DNA of 64,000 bases from an uncultured Modestobacter sp. Lineage in GTDB: Bacteria; Actinomycetota; Actinomycetes; Mycobacteriales; Geodermatophilaceae. Positions 29,201 through 37,513 of the stretch are shown piece by piece. The notes under the pieces are model-generated. The model ran no database searches. It was not told the origin of the DNA and saw nothing but the letters and a program-made list of their open reading frames with translations. The position numbers were made by a program, and so were the translations under genes. The stretch is from the NCBI RefSeq assembly GCF_947486615.1, contig NZ_CANKUD010000002.1:434001-498000 (forward strand), written 5' to 3'. Within the stretch, counting starts at the first letter, position 1, and each line of letters begins with the position of its first letter.

Positions 29201-29558
29201 GACACCCCTCTTGGCTTCCCCTCTACGGGGAGCACTGGAAACCTCAGCTGCGCCACGCGGCGGGCCATGACTGACTCTGCGGTCCGGGATGCCAGTCCGC
29301 GTCACGCCACGCCGAGAGGAGTCCCTGGCTATTGACGAGACTGGTGCAGTTCGGGGCGCCGCCGTCCTGGTAGGCGCAGACGTCGTGTAGGTCGCGGCAC
29401 GAGCGGCAGGTCCGCGGCAGCCGGGATGCCGACTGGTCCCGGCTTACCGCACCCGTCCGCCCCACCGCCCGCCTGGTGGGCACACCCGCCTGTAACGCAC
29501 CTGGCGCGTTGCTTGGCAGACGACGCAGCGGACCAAGGGGCTCAGAAGGACGGTCGCA
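29201..29558. other. Intergenic stretch inside the island
   Basis: 358 nt between the ATPase and the membrane-protein genes. It is richer in GC than the genes on either side. It holds a 79-codon minus-strand frame (29244-29483) with four cysteines (C-x2-C-x6-C-x9-C), which I do not call a gene, because it overlaps the alternative start region of the ATPase and has no visible ribosome-binding site. No tRNA, repeat or attachment site seen. Confidence 0.5.
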
Positions 29559-30782
29559 TTAGATGACGGGCCGAAGGTCGCTCTCTTCGTCATTTAGATA
29601 CTCTTGCAGCTTCTCGCGCCGCCGCGCCGCCCACTCAATGTGGGCGCGTACAGCGAACACGGCCGGCCCGCGACCCGACTTCCTCGCCAAGTACAGCAGC
29701 ACCGCCGGAAGCCACAATCCACCCACGATGAGCAACCCCACCTGCATCCTGCCCTCGTACGATGGGACCGATACCGCGACTGCTGTGAATGTTGCAGTCA
29801 AGCCGACGAGAGACGCAGCCCTCAGCAGCCGAGAGATCAAGAGGTCGACTGTTGACGTACCGCGCTTGCTTTTCCAGACCCCACTGGTGAGACCGACTAC
29901 GACGGTCACGAGCAGGGCTACGACACCTGTCCCGTAGAGAAGTCGAACAGGCCACGGCAAAGCGTAAGGGCTTGCAGTTCCAGATATGTACTGCCAGCCT
30001 ACGATTAGTGCGGACACCGAAATTCCGATGATTCCCGCGAAGGAAGCCCGGGCTACACCTATCGGCAGGCGGGACGCCTTTAGCCGCCGAGACGCCCAGT
30101 CGCTCGAGTTCAGTTCTTTGAGGCTCCGTCGGGTTTGGACTCGGTCGTACGTCTCCTGCCCGGCATACCTAGTGATCGCTGCAGACAAGGCGACGGCCAG
30201 CAAGGCTACGAAAGATAGGATAGTCACTGCGCCAGCGCGACCCACCGACTCGCGACTAAACCACTGAGTGGAAGCCACGGCCAATGCCAACGCCGCGGTA
30301 AAGACCGCGACGACGACGGCTATCTGTGCCCAGGCGAAGGCCCCGGCGTACGACTTGACATCATCTCGTAGAGACATCGCCGGCGCGCCTACGGCCAGCG
30401 CAATGCTCAAGGTCGCCTCCACCGCCAAAAGTGCCAGAACGACGTCCGTGGCGGTACTCATGGGTATTTTCGAATCGTCAACCAGTTCGCGCCACCTGAC
30501 ATCACTACCCACTGGCAATGCCTCTGGATTGTCGATAGCCTGAAAAATGAGCAAAATGACGAGAGCCAACAGCACTGTTGCGGATGCTCGCCATCGAGCT
30601 GTCTGATAGGTCGAGCTCGCATGCAGCGCGAATCGATCGTCCGCTACCCATGGACCCGGCTTGGGACCATCGTCCTGGTCTACGTCGGCGGCACGGGCGG
30701 CGCTGCCCGAGGTCTCCGCAATGGCTCGCCGTTCACCAACGAGCAGCCGAAGAGCGAGCCATCCCAATACGAGCCGCCACAT
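29559..30782 (-). CDS. Polytopic membrane protein of unknown function, in lower-GC island
   Basis: A 407-residue protein with about eight predicted membrane helices, near residues 66-83, 113-133, 148-171, 183-203, 245-267, 280-300, 318-340 and 347-366. A hydrophobic stretch at residues 2-16 may be a ninth. The loop at 205-245 is basic (TYDRVQTRRSLKEL), and the last 40 residues (EWAARRREKLQEYLNDEE) look helical and charged, likely cytoplasmic. No known transporter motif is found. AAGGA lies 6 nt before ATG 30782. Composition is lower in GC than the flanking core genes, as for the ATPase 358 nt downstream. The pair sits between menG and nuoA, where core genes are expected, so it is probably acquired. 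I recognise no family. Confidence 0.7.
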   Translation of the reverse strand: MWRLVLGWLALRLLVGERRAIAETSGSAARAADVDQDDGPKPGPWVADDRFALHASSTYQTARWRASATVLLALVILLIFQAIDNPEALPVGSDVRWRELVDDSKIPMSTATDVVLALLAVEATLSIALAVGAPAMSLRDDVKSYAGAFAWAQIAVVVAVFTAALALAVASTQWFSRESVGRAGAVTILSFVALLAVALSAAITRYAGQETYDRVQTRRSLKELNSSDWASRRLKASRLPIGVARASFAGIIGISVSALIVGWQYISGTASPYALPWPVRLLYGTGVVALLVTVVVGLTSGVWKSKRGTSTVDLLISRLLRAASLVGLTATFTAVAVSVPSYEGRMQVGLLIVGGLWLPAVLLYLARKSGRGPAVFAVRAHIEWAARRREKLQEYLNDEESDLRPVI

Positions 30783-30912
30783 GAGAGTCCTTCCCGAGGC
30801 GGCAGCGCCTCGTGCGTCTGCCCTCGTTCACTCGATCCACCGCCCCAAAACCTCAATCTCCATAGAAGGCCTAGGCCGTCGATGCGATGACTTGAGCAAT
30901 GCTCACTCAGGA

Positions 30913-31629
30913 CTAGCGGCGGGTGCCGCGGTGCAGGGCGACGACGCCGCCGGTGAGGTCGCGCCACTCGACGCCGCCCCACCCGGCGGCCTGCAGCCAG
31001 CGCGCCAGCTCCGGCTGCGGCGGCCACGCCCGGATCGACTCGGCCAGGTAGACGTAGGCCTCGGGGTTGCTGCTCACCGCGCGGGCGATCTGCGGCAGCG
31101 CGCGCATCAGGTACTCGGTGTAGACGGTGCGGAACGGCCGCCACACCGGGCTGGAGAACTCGCAGACCACCAGCGTGCCGCCGGGCCGGGTCACCCGGGC
31201 GAACTCACGCAGCGCCGCCTGCGGGTCGGCCACGTTGCGCAGCCCGAAGGAGATGACCACGCCGTCCACGCTCTGGTCTGCCAGCGGCAGCGCCATCGCG
31301 TCGCCGGCCACCTTGGGCACCGGACGGGATGCCCCGGCCCGCAGCATCCCCTGGGAGAAGTCGCAGGCGATCGCGTGCACCCCGCCGGCGGCGAGCTCCA
31401 CGGTGGAGACCGCGGTGCCGGCGGCGACGTCCAGCACGGTGGAGCCGGGGCGGGCGCCGAGCGCCTCGCGGGTGGCCCGCCGCCAGCCGGCGTCCAGGCC
31501 ACCGGAGAGCACGGTGTTGGTCAGGTCGTACCGACCGGCGACCCGGTCGAACATCGCCGCGACCTCGGCCGGGCGCTTGTCCAGCCCGGCCCGCACCCCC
31601 GCCGCCTCAGGTCCTCCACCGGTCGCCAC
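30913..31629 (-). CDS. menG: Demethylmenaquinone methyltransferase
   Basis: A 238-residue SAM-dependent methyltransferase of the UbiE/MenG family. [19 protein letters not shown] near residue 27 is the UbiE N-terminal signature, [16 protein letters not shown] near residue 65 is the SAM-binding motif I, and [20 protein letters not shown] near residue 122 is the second signature. It adds the ring methyl group in the last step of menaquinone synthesis. Start GTG 31629 has TAGCGT 7 nt upstream and no Shine-Dalgarno sequence, so the mRNA is probably leaderless. It diverges from menF with only 38 bp between the two starts. The reference order menG-GGR-nuoA (from memory) is broken here by the island. 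Confidence 0.95.
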   Translation of the reverse strand: MATGGGPEAAGVRAGLDKRPAEVAAMFDRVAGRYDLTNTVLSGGLDAGWRRATREALGARPGSTVLDVAAGTAVSTVELAAGGVHAIACDFSQGMLRAGASRPVPKVAGDAMALPLADQSVDGVVISFGLRNVADPQAALREFARVTRPGGTLVVCEFSSPVWRPFRTVYTEYLMRALPQIARAVSSNPEAYVYLAESIRAWPPQPELARWLQAAGWGGVEWRDLTGGVVALHRGTRR

Positions 31630-31667
31630 GTCGGCGACGCTACCTGCGCCCCTCCTACGCTGGAGCG
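31630..31667. promoter_or_regulatory. Divergent leaderless promoters of menG and menF
   Basis: In 38 bp there are two -10-like boxes facing apart. TAGCGT (minus strand, 31642-31637) ends 7 nt before the menG GTG. TACGCT (plus strand, 31656-31661) ends 6 nt before the menF GTG. Neither gene has a Shine-Dalgarno sequence. Confidence 0.5.
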
Positions 31668-32939
31668 GTGACCACGGCAGCCGTCAGCACCACCGCGGGC
31701 AAGGCCGCCGTCACCACCACCCCGCTCGGCGCCCGCCGCACCCCGCTGCTCACCCTGCTCCCCCGGGACGGCGCGCTGGCCTGGGTGCGCCGCGGCGAGG
31801 GCCTGGTCGCCTGGGGCGAGGCCGACCGGCTGGAGGTCTCCGGGCCCGGCGCGCTGGCCGAGGCCACCGCCTGGTGGGCCGACCGGTGCGCCCGCACCGT
31901 CATCGACGACCCGCTCGGCGTGCCCGGCTCCGGCCCGGTCGTCTTCGGCTCGATCGCCTTCGACACCGTCGCCGGCACGTCGGTCTTCGTCGTCCCGGAG
32001 GTGGTGGTCGGCCGGCGCGACGGGCAGACCTGGGTGACCGTCACCGGGGACGCCGACGACCACCACGCCGTGGTGGAGACCTCACCGCAGCACGCCGCCA
32101 CCTCGATCGGCCGGCTCGCCTACGCCGACGGCGCCCTGGACCCGATGGCCTGGTGCGGCGCCGTGGCCACCGCGGTCGCCCGGATCGGCGCCGGCGAGCT
32201 GGACAAGGTGGTGCTGGCCCGCGACCTGCTGGTCACCGCCGACCGCCCGCTGGACCCCCGGCGGCTGCTGCTCCGGCTGGCCGAGCGGTTCCCCGACACC
32301 TGGACCTTCGCCGTCGACGGCCTGCTCGGCGCGACCCCCGAGCTGCTGCTGCGCCGCACCGGCCGCGACATCGACTCCCGGGTGCTGGCCGGCACCGCCC
32401 CCCGCGGCGCCGGCGCCGAGGACGACCGGCTGGCCGCCGACCTGGCCGCCTCGGCCAAGGACCACGCCGAGCACGCCTACGCCGTCGACTCCCTGGCCGA
32501 CGCGCTGCGCCCGCACGTCGACGAGCTCGTGGTGCCCGACCGGCCGGAGGTGCTCACCCTGCCCAACGTGCGGCACCTGGCCACCGACGTCCGCGGCCGC
32601 CAGCGGGACGACGACGCCGCCGGGCTGCTCGAGCTGGTCGGCGCCGTGCACCCGACCGCCGCGGTCTGCGGCAGCCCCCGGGCTACGGCCGCCCGGGTGA
32701 TCGGCGAGCTGGAGGGGATGGACCGCGGGCGGTACGCCGGGCCGGTGGGCTGGCTGGACTCCCGCGGCGACGGCGAGTTCGGCCTGGCCCTGCGCTGCGC
32801 GGAGCTGACCGGCGCCGAGGGCGGCCGGCAGGCCCGGCTGTTCGCCGGCTGCGGGATCGTCGCCGGCTCCGACCCGATCGCCGAGCTCGCCGAGACCCAG
32901 GCCAAGTTCGCCGCCTTCCAGGCCGCACTGGAGGACTGA
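31668..32939 (+). CDS. menF: Isochorismate synthase
   Basis: A 423-residue chorismate-using enzyme. The C-terminal part has the catalytic Lys in [14 protein letters not shown] near residue 180, the Glu region ATPELLLRR near residue 224, GTAPRG near residue 243, [14 protein letters not shown] near residue 325 and the C-terminal magnesium-binding signature [19 protein letters not shown] near residue 391. This set is that of MenF/EntC-type enzymes, which convert chorismate to isochorismate. The nearby menD, menC and menE genes favour menaquinone over siderophore synthesis, although the gene could supply both. Start GTG 31668 was chosen from the TACGCT box 6 nt upstream. A weak hairpin (CCCCC-GGAC-GGGGG) follows 7 nt after the stop. 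Confidence 0.9.
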   Translation: MTTAAVSTTAGKAAVTTTPLGARRTPLLTLLPRDGALAWVRRGEGLVAWGEADRLEVSGPGALAEATAWWADRCARTVIDDPLGVPGSGPVVFGSIAFDTVAGTSVFVVPEVVVGRRDGQTWVTVTGDADDHHAVVETSPQHAATSIGRLAYADGALDPMAWCGAVATAVARIGAGELDKVVLARDLLVTADRPLDPRRLLLRLAERFPDTWTFAVDGLLGATPELLLRRTGRDIDSRVLAGTAPRGAGAEDDRLAADLAASAKDHAEHAYAVDSLADALRPHVDELVVPDRPEVLTLPNVRHLATDVRGRQRDDDAAGLLELVGAVHPTAAVCGSPRATAARVIGELEGMDRGRYAGPVGWLDSRGDGEFGLALRCAELTGAEGGRQARLFAGCGIVAGSDPIAELAETQAKFAAFQAALED

Positions 32940-33053
32940 GCCACCTCCCCCGGACGGGGGGCACCGACCGGCGGATGACCCGGTCAGGTGAAGACATCGC
33001 CCCGATGTTCCGAAACGCTCCAGGTCAGCATCATCGATCGGGGGACGCAGGAC

Positions 33054-35732
33054 ATGGGCAGCTGGACGGCGCACCACCGCGGCAGGGCTCTCGCCGCCGC
33101 GTGGCTGCTGCTCGCCGCCGTCCTGGTGTCCCTGGTCGTCGTGACCGACGGGACGACGTTCGCCGCGGTCACCTACCAGGTCGTCACCGTCGGGGCTGCG
33201 GTCGCCGCCTGGATCGGCGTCCGGCGCCGCTCGGCCGGCCGCGTCGGCCGCTGGTTCGCCGCCGCCGTCACCCTCAACGCCGTCGGAGACGTGGTCTGGC
33301 AGGTGCAGTCCTGGGTCACCGGCAGCGCACCGGACGTCTCGCTCGGCGACCCGGCCTACCTCGCCTCCTACGTCGCCCTGGGCATCGCGCTCACCCTGTA
33401 CGCCCGGGACGACGACGCAGGCGATCGGGCGCGGTTCCACTCGCTGCTCGACGGCGCCGCCGTGCTCGTGGTGGCCCTCCTCGTCGTCTGGCAGAGCTCG
33501 GTGCAGTCGACCCTGACCGACGCCGCCCTGCCCCTGGTCACCAAGGTCGCCTGGGCGGCGTACCCGGTGCTGGACGCGGTGGCCCTCGGGCTCGTCGTCC
33601 GCGGGGTGGTGCTGCGCTCGCAGCTCACCCGGCCCGCCCTGCTGCTGGGCCTCGGCACGGCGGCCTGGCTGGGCTCGGACATGGCGTGGCTGCTGCTGGC
33701 CTCCGCGGAGACCGTCAGCGGCTGGCTGGACGCCGGCTGGCTGGTCGGGGCGGTCCTGCTGGCGACCGTGCCGTGGGCGTCGCAGCAGGGCCCCGCGGGG
33801 CGGGCACGGGAGTCCTCGGACTCGGTCGTCGGTCGGGTCCGGATGGTCCTGGCGTTCCTGCCGCTGCTGGTCCCCGGCGTGTTCGAGGTCCGGGCGTGGC
33901 TGACCGGCACCGACATCGACCCGCTCCCCGGCCTGCTCGCCACCTTCACGCTGACCGCACTGATGGTCGTCCGCGCCCAGCGGCTGCTCTCCGACAGCGC
34001 CCGGGCCCGGGCGCTGGTGGACTCCCAGGCCCGGCGGTTCGAGGCACTGGCCGTCAACTCCTCGGACGCCGTGGTGGTCGTCGACCTCGCCGGCCGGCTC
34101 ACCGCAGACTCCACCACGCTCACCGACATGCTCGGCCGGCCGGCATCCGCCGGGTGCTCGCTGCCCGACCTGCTGGGCGGGCTGGGCATCGACCCGGCCG
34201 ACGTGCGCGCGGTGCTGGACCGGGCCGGCTCCGTGCCGGGTGAGCCGGTGGAGGTGGAGCTGCGCGGCGGACACCCCCGCGGCGGGGTGGTGTGGCTGGG
34301 CGGCCGGGCCGTGGACCTGCTCACCGACCCCGACGTCGGCGGGATCGTGGTCGGCGTCTACGACATCACCGCCCGCAAGGAGGCCGAGCAGGAGCTGGCC
34401 CACCAGGCGTTCTTCGACGGCCTGACCGGGCTGGCCAACCGCTCGCTGTTCCTGGACCACACCGAGCAGGCACTGCGCCGGGCCGGGCGCAACGGCACCG
34501 CGCCGATCGTGCTGTGCCTGGACCTGGACGGGTTCAAGGACGTCAACGACAGCCTCGGCCACCTGGCCGGCGACGAGCTGCTGCGCACGGTGGCCGGCCG
34601 GCTGCTCGGCGTGGTCCGGGCCGCGGACACCGTGTCCCGGCTGGGCGGCGACGAGTTCGCCGTCCTCGTCGACGACACCCGCGGCGGGCTGCCGGCCGCC
34701 GCCTCGCTGGCCGAGCGACTGCTGCAGGTGATCGGCGAGCCGGTCGACCTGGGCGGTCACCGGGTGACCGTCGGCGCCAGCATCGGCATCGTCGCCGCCG
34801 AGCCGGAGGCCACCCCGCTGTCGCTGTTCCGGGACGCCGACATCGCCATGTACCGGGCCAAGGCCGCCGGCCGCGCCACCTGGGTGGTCTTCGACCCGGA
34901 GATGCGCGCCGCCGCCCTGGAGCGGATCGAGCTGGAGCGGGAGCTGGGCGGGGCGCTGGCCGCCGGCCAGCTGCGGCTGGTCTACCAGCCGGTCGTGGAC
35001 CTGCAGACCGAGCGGGTCGTCGGGTTCGAGGCGCTGCTGCGCTGGCAGCACCCCACGCTCGGCGCGATCGGGCCGGACCGGTTCGTCCCGGTCGCCGAGG
35101 ACTCCGGGCACATCGTGCCGATCGGCCGCTGGGTGCTGGCCGAGGCCACCCGCACCGCCGCCCGGTGGCAGCGCGCCCACCCCGGGTCGCCGCCGCTGTC
35201 GATGGCGGTCAACGTCTCCGCCCGGCAGCTGGCCGGCGGCACGCTGGTCGAGCAGGTCGCCGAGGCGCTGACCGCCAGTGGCATCACGCCGTCCTCGCTG
35301 GTGCTGGAGGTGACCGAGACCGCGCTGGTCACCGACCCGGACGCGGTGGCCGAACGGCTGGCGGAGCTGCGCGCCCTGGGCACCCGGCTGGCGCTGGACG
35401 ACTTCGGCACCGGCTACTCGTCGCTGAGCTACCTGCGCCAGTTCGACGTGGACGTGCTCAAGATCGACCGGTCGTTCGTGAGCCTGCTCGACGAGGCCGG
35501 CGCGGACGCCGCGATCGTGCACGGCCTGGTCCAGCTGGGCCGGACGCTGGGGCTGGAGGTCGTCGCCGAGGGCGTGGAGACCGGCGCCCAGCGCGACCTG
35601 CTGCGCGCCGAGCGCTGCGACCTGGCCCAGGGCTGGCTGTTCGCCAAGCCGCTGGAGGCCGCGGAGGCCGAGCAGCTGCTGCTGTCCCAGGCCACCCCGG
35701 CGACCGACCTGCGTCCGCTCGCCCAGAGCTAG
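33054..35732 (+). CDS. Membrane-bound PAS-GGDEF-EAL cyclic di-GMP protein
   Basis: An 892-residue signalling protein. Residues 1-300 hold about nine or ten membrane helices (a MASE-type sensor region), a PAS-like domain spans about 320-430 (SQARRFEALAVNSSDAVVVV), then a GGDEF domain with intact LGGDEF (residues 530-535) and an EAL domain with FEALLRW (EAL 659-661). EAL metal-binding signatures such as DDFGTGYSSLSYL near residue 783 and the catalytic LKIDRSFV and VAEGVET segments are all present. So both diguanylate cyclase and phosphodiesterase activity are possible. The input signal is unknown. ATG 33054 was chosen because GGGGGA lies about 10 nt upstream; an upstream ATG at 32988 lacks support. 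The stop codon overlaps that of menD on the other strand. Confidence 0.93.
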   Translation: MGSWTAHHRGRALAAAWLLLAAVLVSLVVVTDGTTFAAVTYQVVTVGAAVAAWIGVRRRSAGRVGRWFAAAVTLNAVGDVVWQVQSWVTGSAPDVSLGDPAYLASYVALGIALTLYARDDDAGDRARFHSLLDGAAVLVVALLVVWQSSVQSTLTDAALPLVTKVAWAAYPVLDAVALGLVVRGVVLRSQLTRPALLLGLGTAAWLGSDMAWLLLASAETVSGWLDAGWLVGAVLLATVPWASQQGPAGRARESSDSVVGRVRMVLAFLPLLVPGVFEVRAWLTGTDIDPLPGLLATFTLTALMVVRAQRLLSDSARARALVDSQARRFEALAVNSSDAVVVVDLAGRLTADSTTLTDMLGRPASAGCSLPDLLGGLGIDPADVRAVLDRAGSVPGEPVEVELRGGHPRGGVVWLGGRAVDLLTDPDVGGIVVGVYDITARKEAEQELAHQAFFDGLTGLANRSLFLDHTEQALRRAGRNGTAPIVLCLDLDGFKDVNDSLGHLAGDELLRTVAGRLLGVVRAADTVSRLGGDEFAVLVDDTRGGLPAAASLAERLLQVIGEPVDLGGHRVTVGASIGIVAAEPEATPLSLFRDADIAMYRAKAAGRATWVVFDPEMRAAALERIELERELGGALAAGQLRLVYQPVVDLQTERVVGFEALLRWQHPTLGAIGPDRFVPVAEDSGHIVPIGRWVLAEATRTAARWQRAHPGSPPLSMAVNVSARQLAGGTLVEQVAEALTASGITPSSLVLEVTETALVTDPDAVAERLAELRALGTRLALDDFGTGYSSLSYLRQFDVDVLKIDRSFVSLLDEAGADAAIVHGLVQLGRTLGLEVVAEGVETGAQRDLLRAERCDLAQGWLFAKPLEAAEAEQLLLSQATPATDLRPLAQS

Positions 35733-37513
35733 GGCTGCAGCTCGGCCAGCGCCGCTGCGGCAGCCTCGCGCAACCGCACCGCCAGGGCCGCCTCGGCCGC
35801 GGCGTCGGTGCGGACGACGACCACCCGCGGGCCGCCCGCGCCCAGGGCCGCCACCAGCTGCGCGGCGTCGCTCACCGCGGTCGCCGCCCAGCCCAGCGAC
35901 CGGGCCACCGCGACCAGGTCCCGGCCGTGCGGCGTGCCGAACACCCGCTGGTAGCTGGCCGCGTACTGCGGCTGCCCCGGCTCCAGCTGGGCGAAGATGC
36001 CGCCCCCGTCGTTGTCCGGGACGACGACGGTGAGGTCCGGCCGCGGCTCACCGGAGCCGGGCAGCAACCCGGTCAGGTCGTGCAGGAACGTCAGGTCGCC
36101 CATCAGCGCGAACGCCGGGCCACCGCCGGCGCCCTGGTGGGCCAGCGCCGCACCGACCGCGGTGGAGATCGTGCCGTCGATCCCGGCGACGCCCCGGTTG
36201 GCCAGCACGGTCAGCCCCGGCCGCGGGACGGCGAGCCGGTCGACGTCGCGCACCGGCGTGGAGGAGCCGAGCACCAGCAGCGCCCCGGCGGGCAGCGTGG
36301 CGACCAGGTCGCGGGCCAGCCGCGCGGCGGTCAGCCCGCGGCCGACGTGCTCGTCGAGCTCGGCGTCCACCGCCCGGCCCACCTTCGCGGCCGCCTCGGA
36401 CCAGGCCGCGGCCCAGCCCCCGGCGACGGAGCCGGCAGCCGGCCGCGGGCCCACCTCGCGCAGCGCCAGCCCCGGGTCGAGCTGGGCGCTGCCGACCACG
36501 GTGCTGCCACGACCCGGGTCGGCCCAGCGCGGCGTCGGACCGTAGGTCTCCACGCTCACCGCCGGGTCGCCCAGCAGCGCGTTGACCGGCCGGGACAGCG
36601 TCGGCCGGCCGACCACCACCACCCGGTCGGGGCGGTGCGCGGCCAGCCAGTCGGCCGCGCCCAGCAGCAGCGACGGCCCGCGCAGCGCACCGGCCGCACC
36701 CCAGGCGCCGCTGCTCGGCTCGGCCAGCACCGGCCAGCCGCGCTGGTCGGCGACGACCGCCGCGGCCCGCCCGACCGCCGACGGCGCATCGCCGGCGACC
36801 AGCAGCGTGCGGGCGCTCCCGGCCGGGCCGGCACCGGTCAGCGGGGCGCTGCGCCGTCCGCTGCCGTCGGTGACCGCCGTGGTCCACGGCGCGCCGTCCG
36901 GCCGGCCGGCGAACTCACCCGCGGGCAGCGCCGGCCGGGTGCCGGGCGCGGCGTCGGTGGGCATCAGCGGCTCGCGCAGGGCCAGGTTGAGGTGCACCGG
37001 GCCCGGGTCGCCGGACAGCTCACCACGGGCGACCACCAGCGCCTTGGCGACCACCGAGCGCCAGTACCGGTTCTGCGCGACCTCCCGGCCGGGCTCGGGC
37101 ACCCCGACGTCCAGCGCCCAGCGCACCGCGCCGCCGTAGAGGCCGACCTGGTCGATCGTCTGGTTCGCGCCGGTGGCCCGCAGCTCCGGCGGCCGGTCGG
37201 CGGTCAGCGCGAGCAGCGGCACCCCGCTCTCGTGCGCCTCCAGCACCGCCGCGTGCAGGTGCGCGGTCGCCGTCCCGGAGGTGGTGAGCACCGGCACCGG
37301 CCGGCCACCGGACTTGGCCAGCCCGAGCGCCAGGAAGGACGCCGTCCGCTCGTCGATCCGCACGTGCAGCCGCAGCCGGCCGGCGACCTCGGCGTCGGCG
37401 AGGGCCAGCGCCACCGGGGCCGAGCGCGAACCGGGTGCGACGACCGCGTCGGTGACGCCGCCGCGGACCAGCTCGTCGACCAGCACCCGGGCGAAGGCGG
37501 TGCTCGGGTTCAC
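35729..37513 (-). CDS. menD: 2-succinyl-5-enolpyruvyl-6-hydroxy-3-cyclohexene-1-carboxylate synthase
   Basis: A 594-residue thiamine-diphosphate enzyme. The N-terminal pyrimidine domain begins STAFARVLVDELVRGGVTD and has VVAPGSRSAPVALAL near residue 23 and TTSGTATAHLHAAVLEAHES near residue 77. The C-terminal ThDP-binding domain has GVAGIDGTISTAVGAALAHQ near residue 442 and GDLTFLHDLTGLL near residue 470. MenD joins isochorismate and 2-oxoglutarate in menaquinone synthesis, so it uses the same 2-oxoacid as KorAB. Start GTG 37513 overlaps the menC stop (GTGA). The TAG stop overlaps the TAG of the convergent GGDEF/EAL gene by two bases. Confidence 0.95.
   Translation of the reverse strand: MNPSTAFARVLVDELVRGGVTDAVVAPGSRSAPVALALADAEVAGRLRLHVRIDERTASFLALGLAKSGGRPVPVLTTSGTATAHLHAAVLEAHESGVPLLALTADRPPELRATGANQTIDQVGLYGGAVRWALDVGVPEPGREVAQNRYWRSVVAKALVVARGELSGDPGPVHLNLALREPLMPTDAAPGTRPALPAGEFAGRPDGAPWTTAVTDGSGRRSAPLTGAGPAGSARTLLVAGDAPSAVGRAAAVVADQRGWPVLAEPSSGAWGAAGALRGPSLLLGAADWLAAHRPDRVVVVGRPTLSRPVNALLGDPAVSVETYGPTPRWADPGRGSTVVGSAQLDPGLALREVGPRPAAGSVAGGWAAAWSEAAAKVGRAVDAELDEHVGRGLTAARLARDLVATLPAGALLVLGSSTPVRDVDRLAVPRPGLTVLANRGVAGIDGTISTAVGAALAHQGAGGGPAFALMGDLTFLHDLTGLLPGSGEPRPDLTVVVPDNDGGGIFAQLEPGQPQYAASYQRVFGTPHGRDLVAVARSLGWAATAVSDAAQLVAALGAGGPRVVVVRTDAAAEAALAVRLREAAAAALAELQP

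Larger units (their letters stand above)
27769..30912. mobile_element. Lower-GC accessory island between nuo and menG
   Basis: Coding sequence here is visibly richer in A/T than the rest of the window, with codons such as ATA, TTA and AGA that are almost absent elsewhere. It contains two minus-strand genes, an ATPase and a membrane protein, but no integrase, transposase or tRNA, and no clear flanking direct repeat. A 13-nt palindrome (TGAGCAATGCTCA, 30893-30905) marks the right edge. Boundaries are approximate. Confidence 0.6.

Noticed and set aside
27881-30782. The island as a prophage or transposon
   Set aside because: No phage structural gene, transposase, integrase or terminal repeat is present; only two genes, and the edges lack recognisable direct repeats.
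30578-30890. Short plus-strand frames antisense to the start of the island membrane protein
   Set aside because: No ribosome-binding site or family resemblance; the minus-strand gene has AAGGA before its ATG and consistent membrane helices.
32082-35522. A 1146-codon minus-strand frame antisense to menF and the GGDEF/EAL gene
   Set aside because: Composition rich in Gly, Gln, His and Val with no motif; the sense strand shows intact enzymes throughout.
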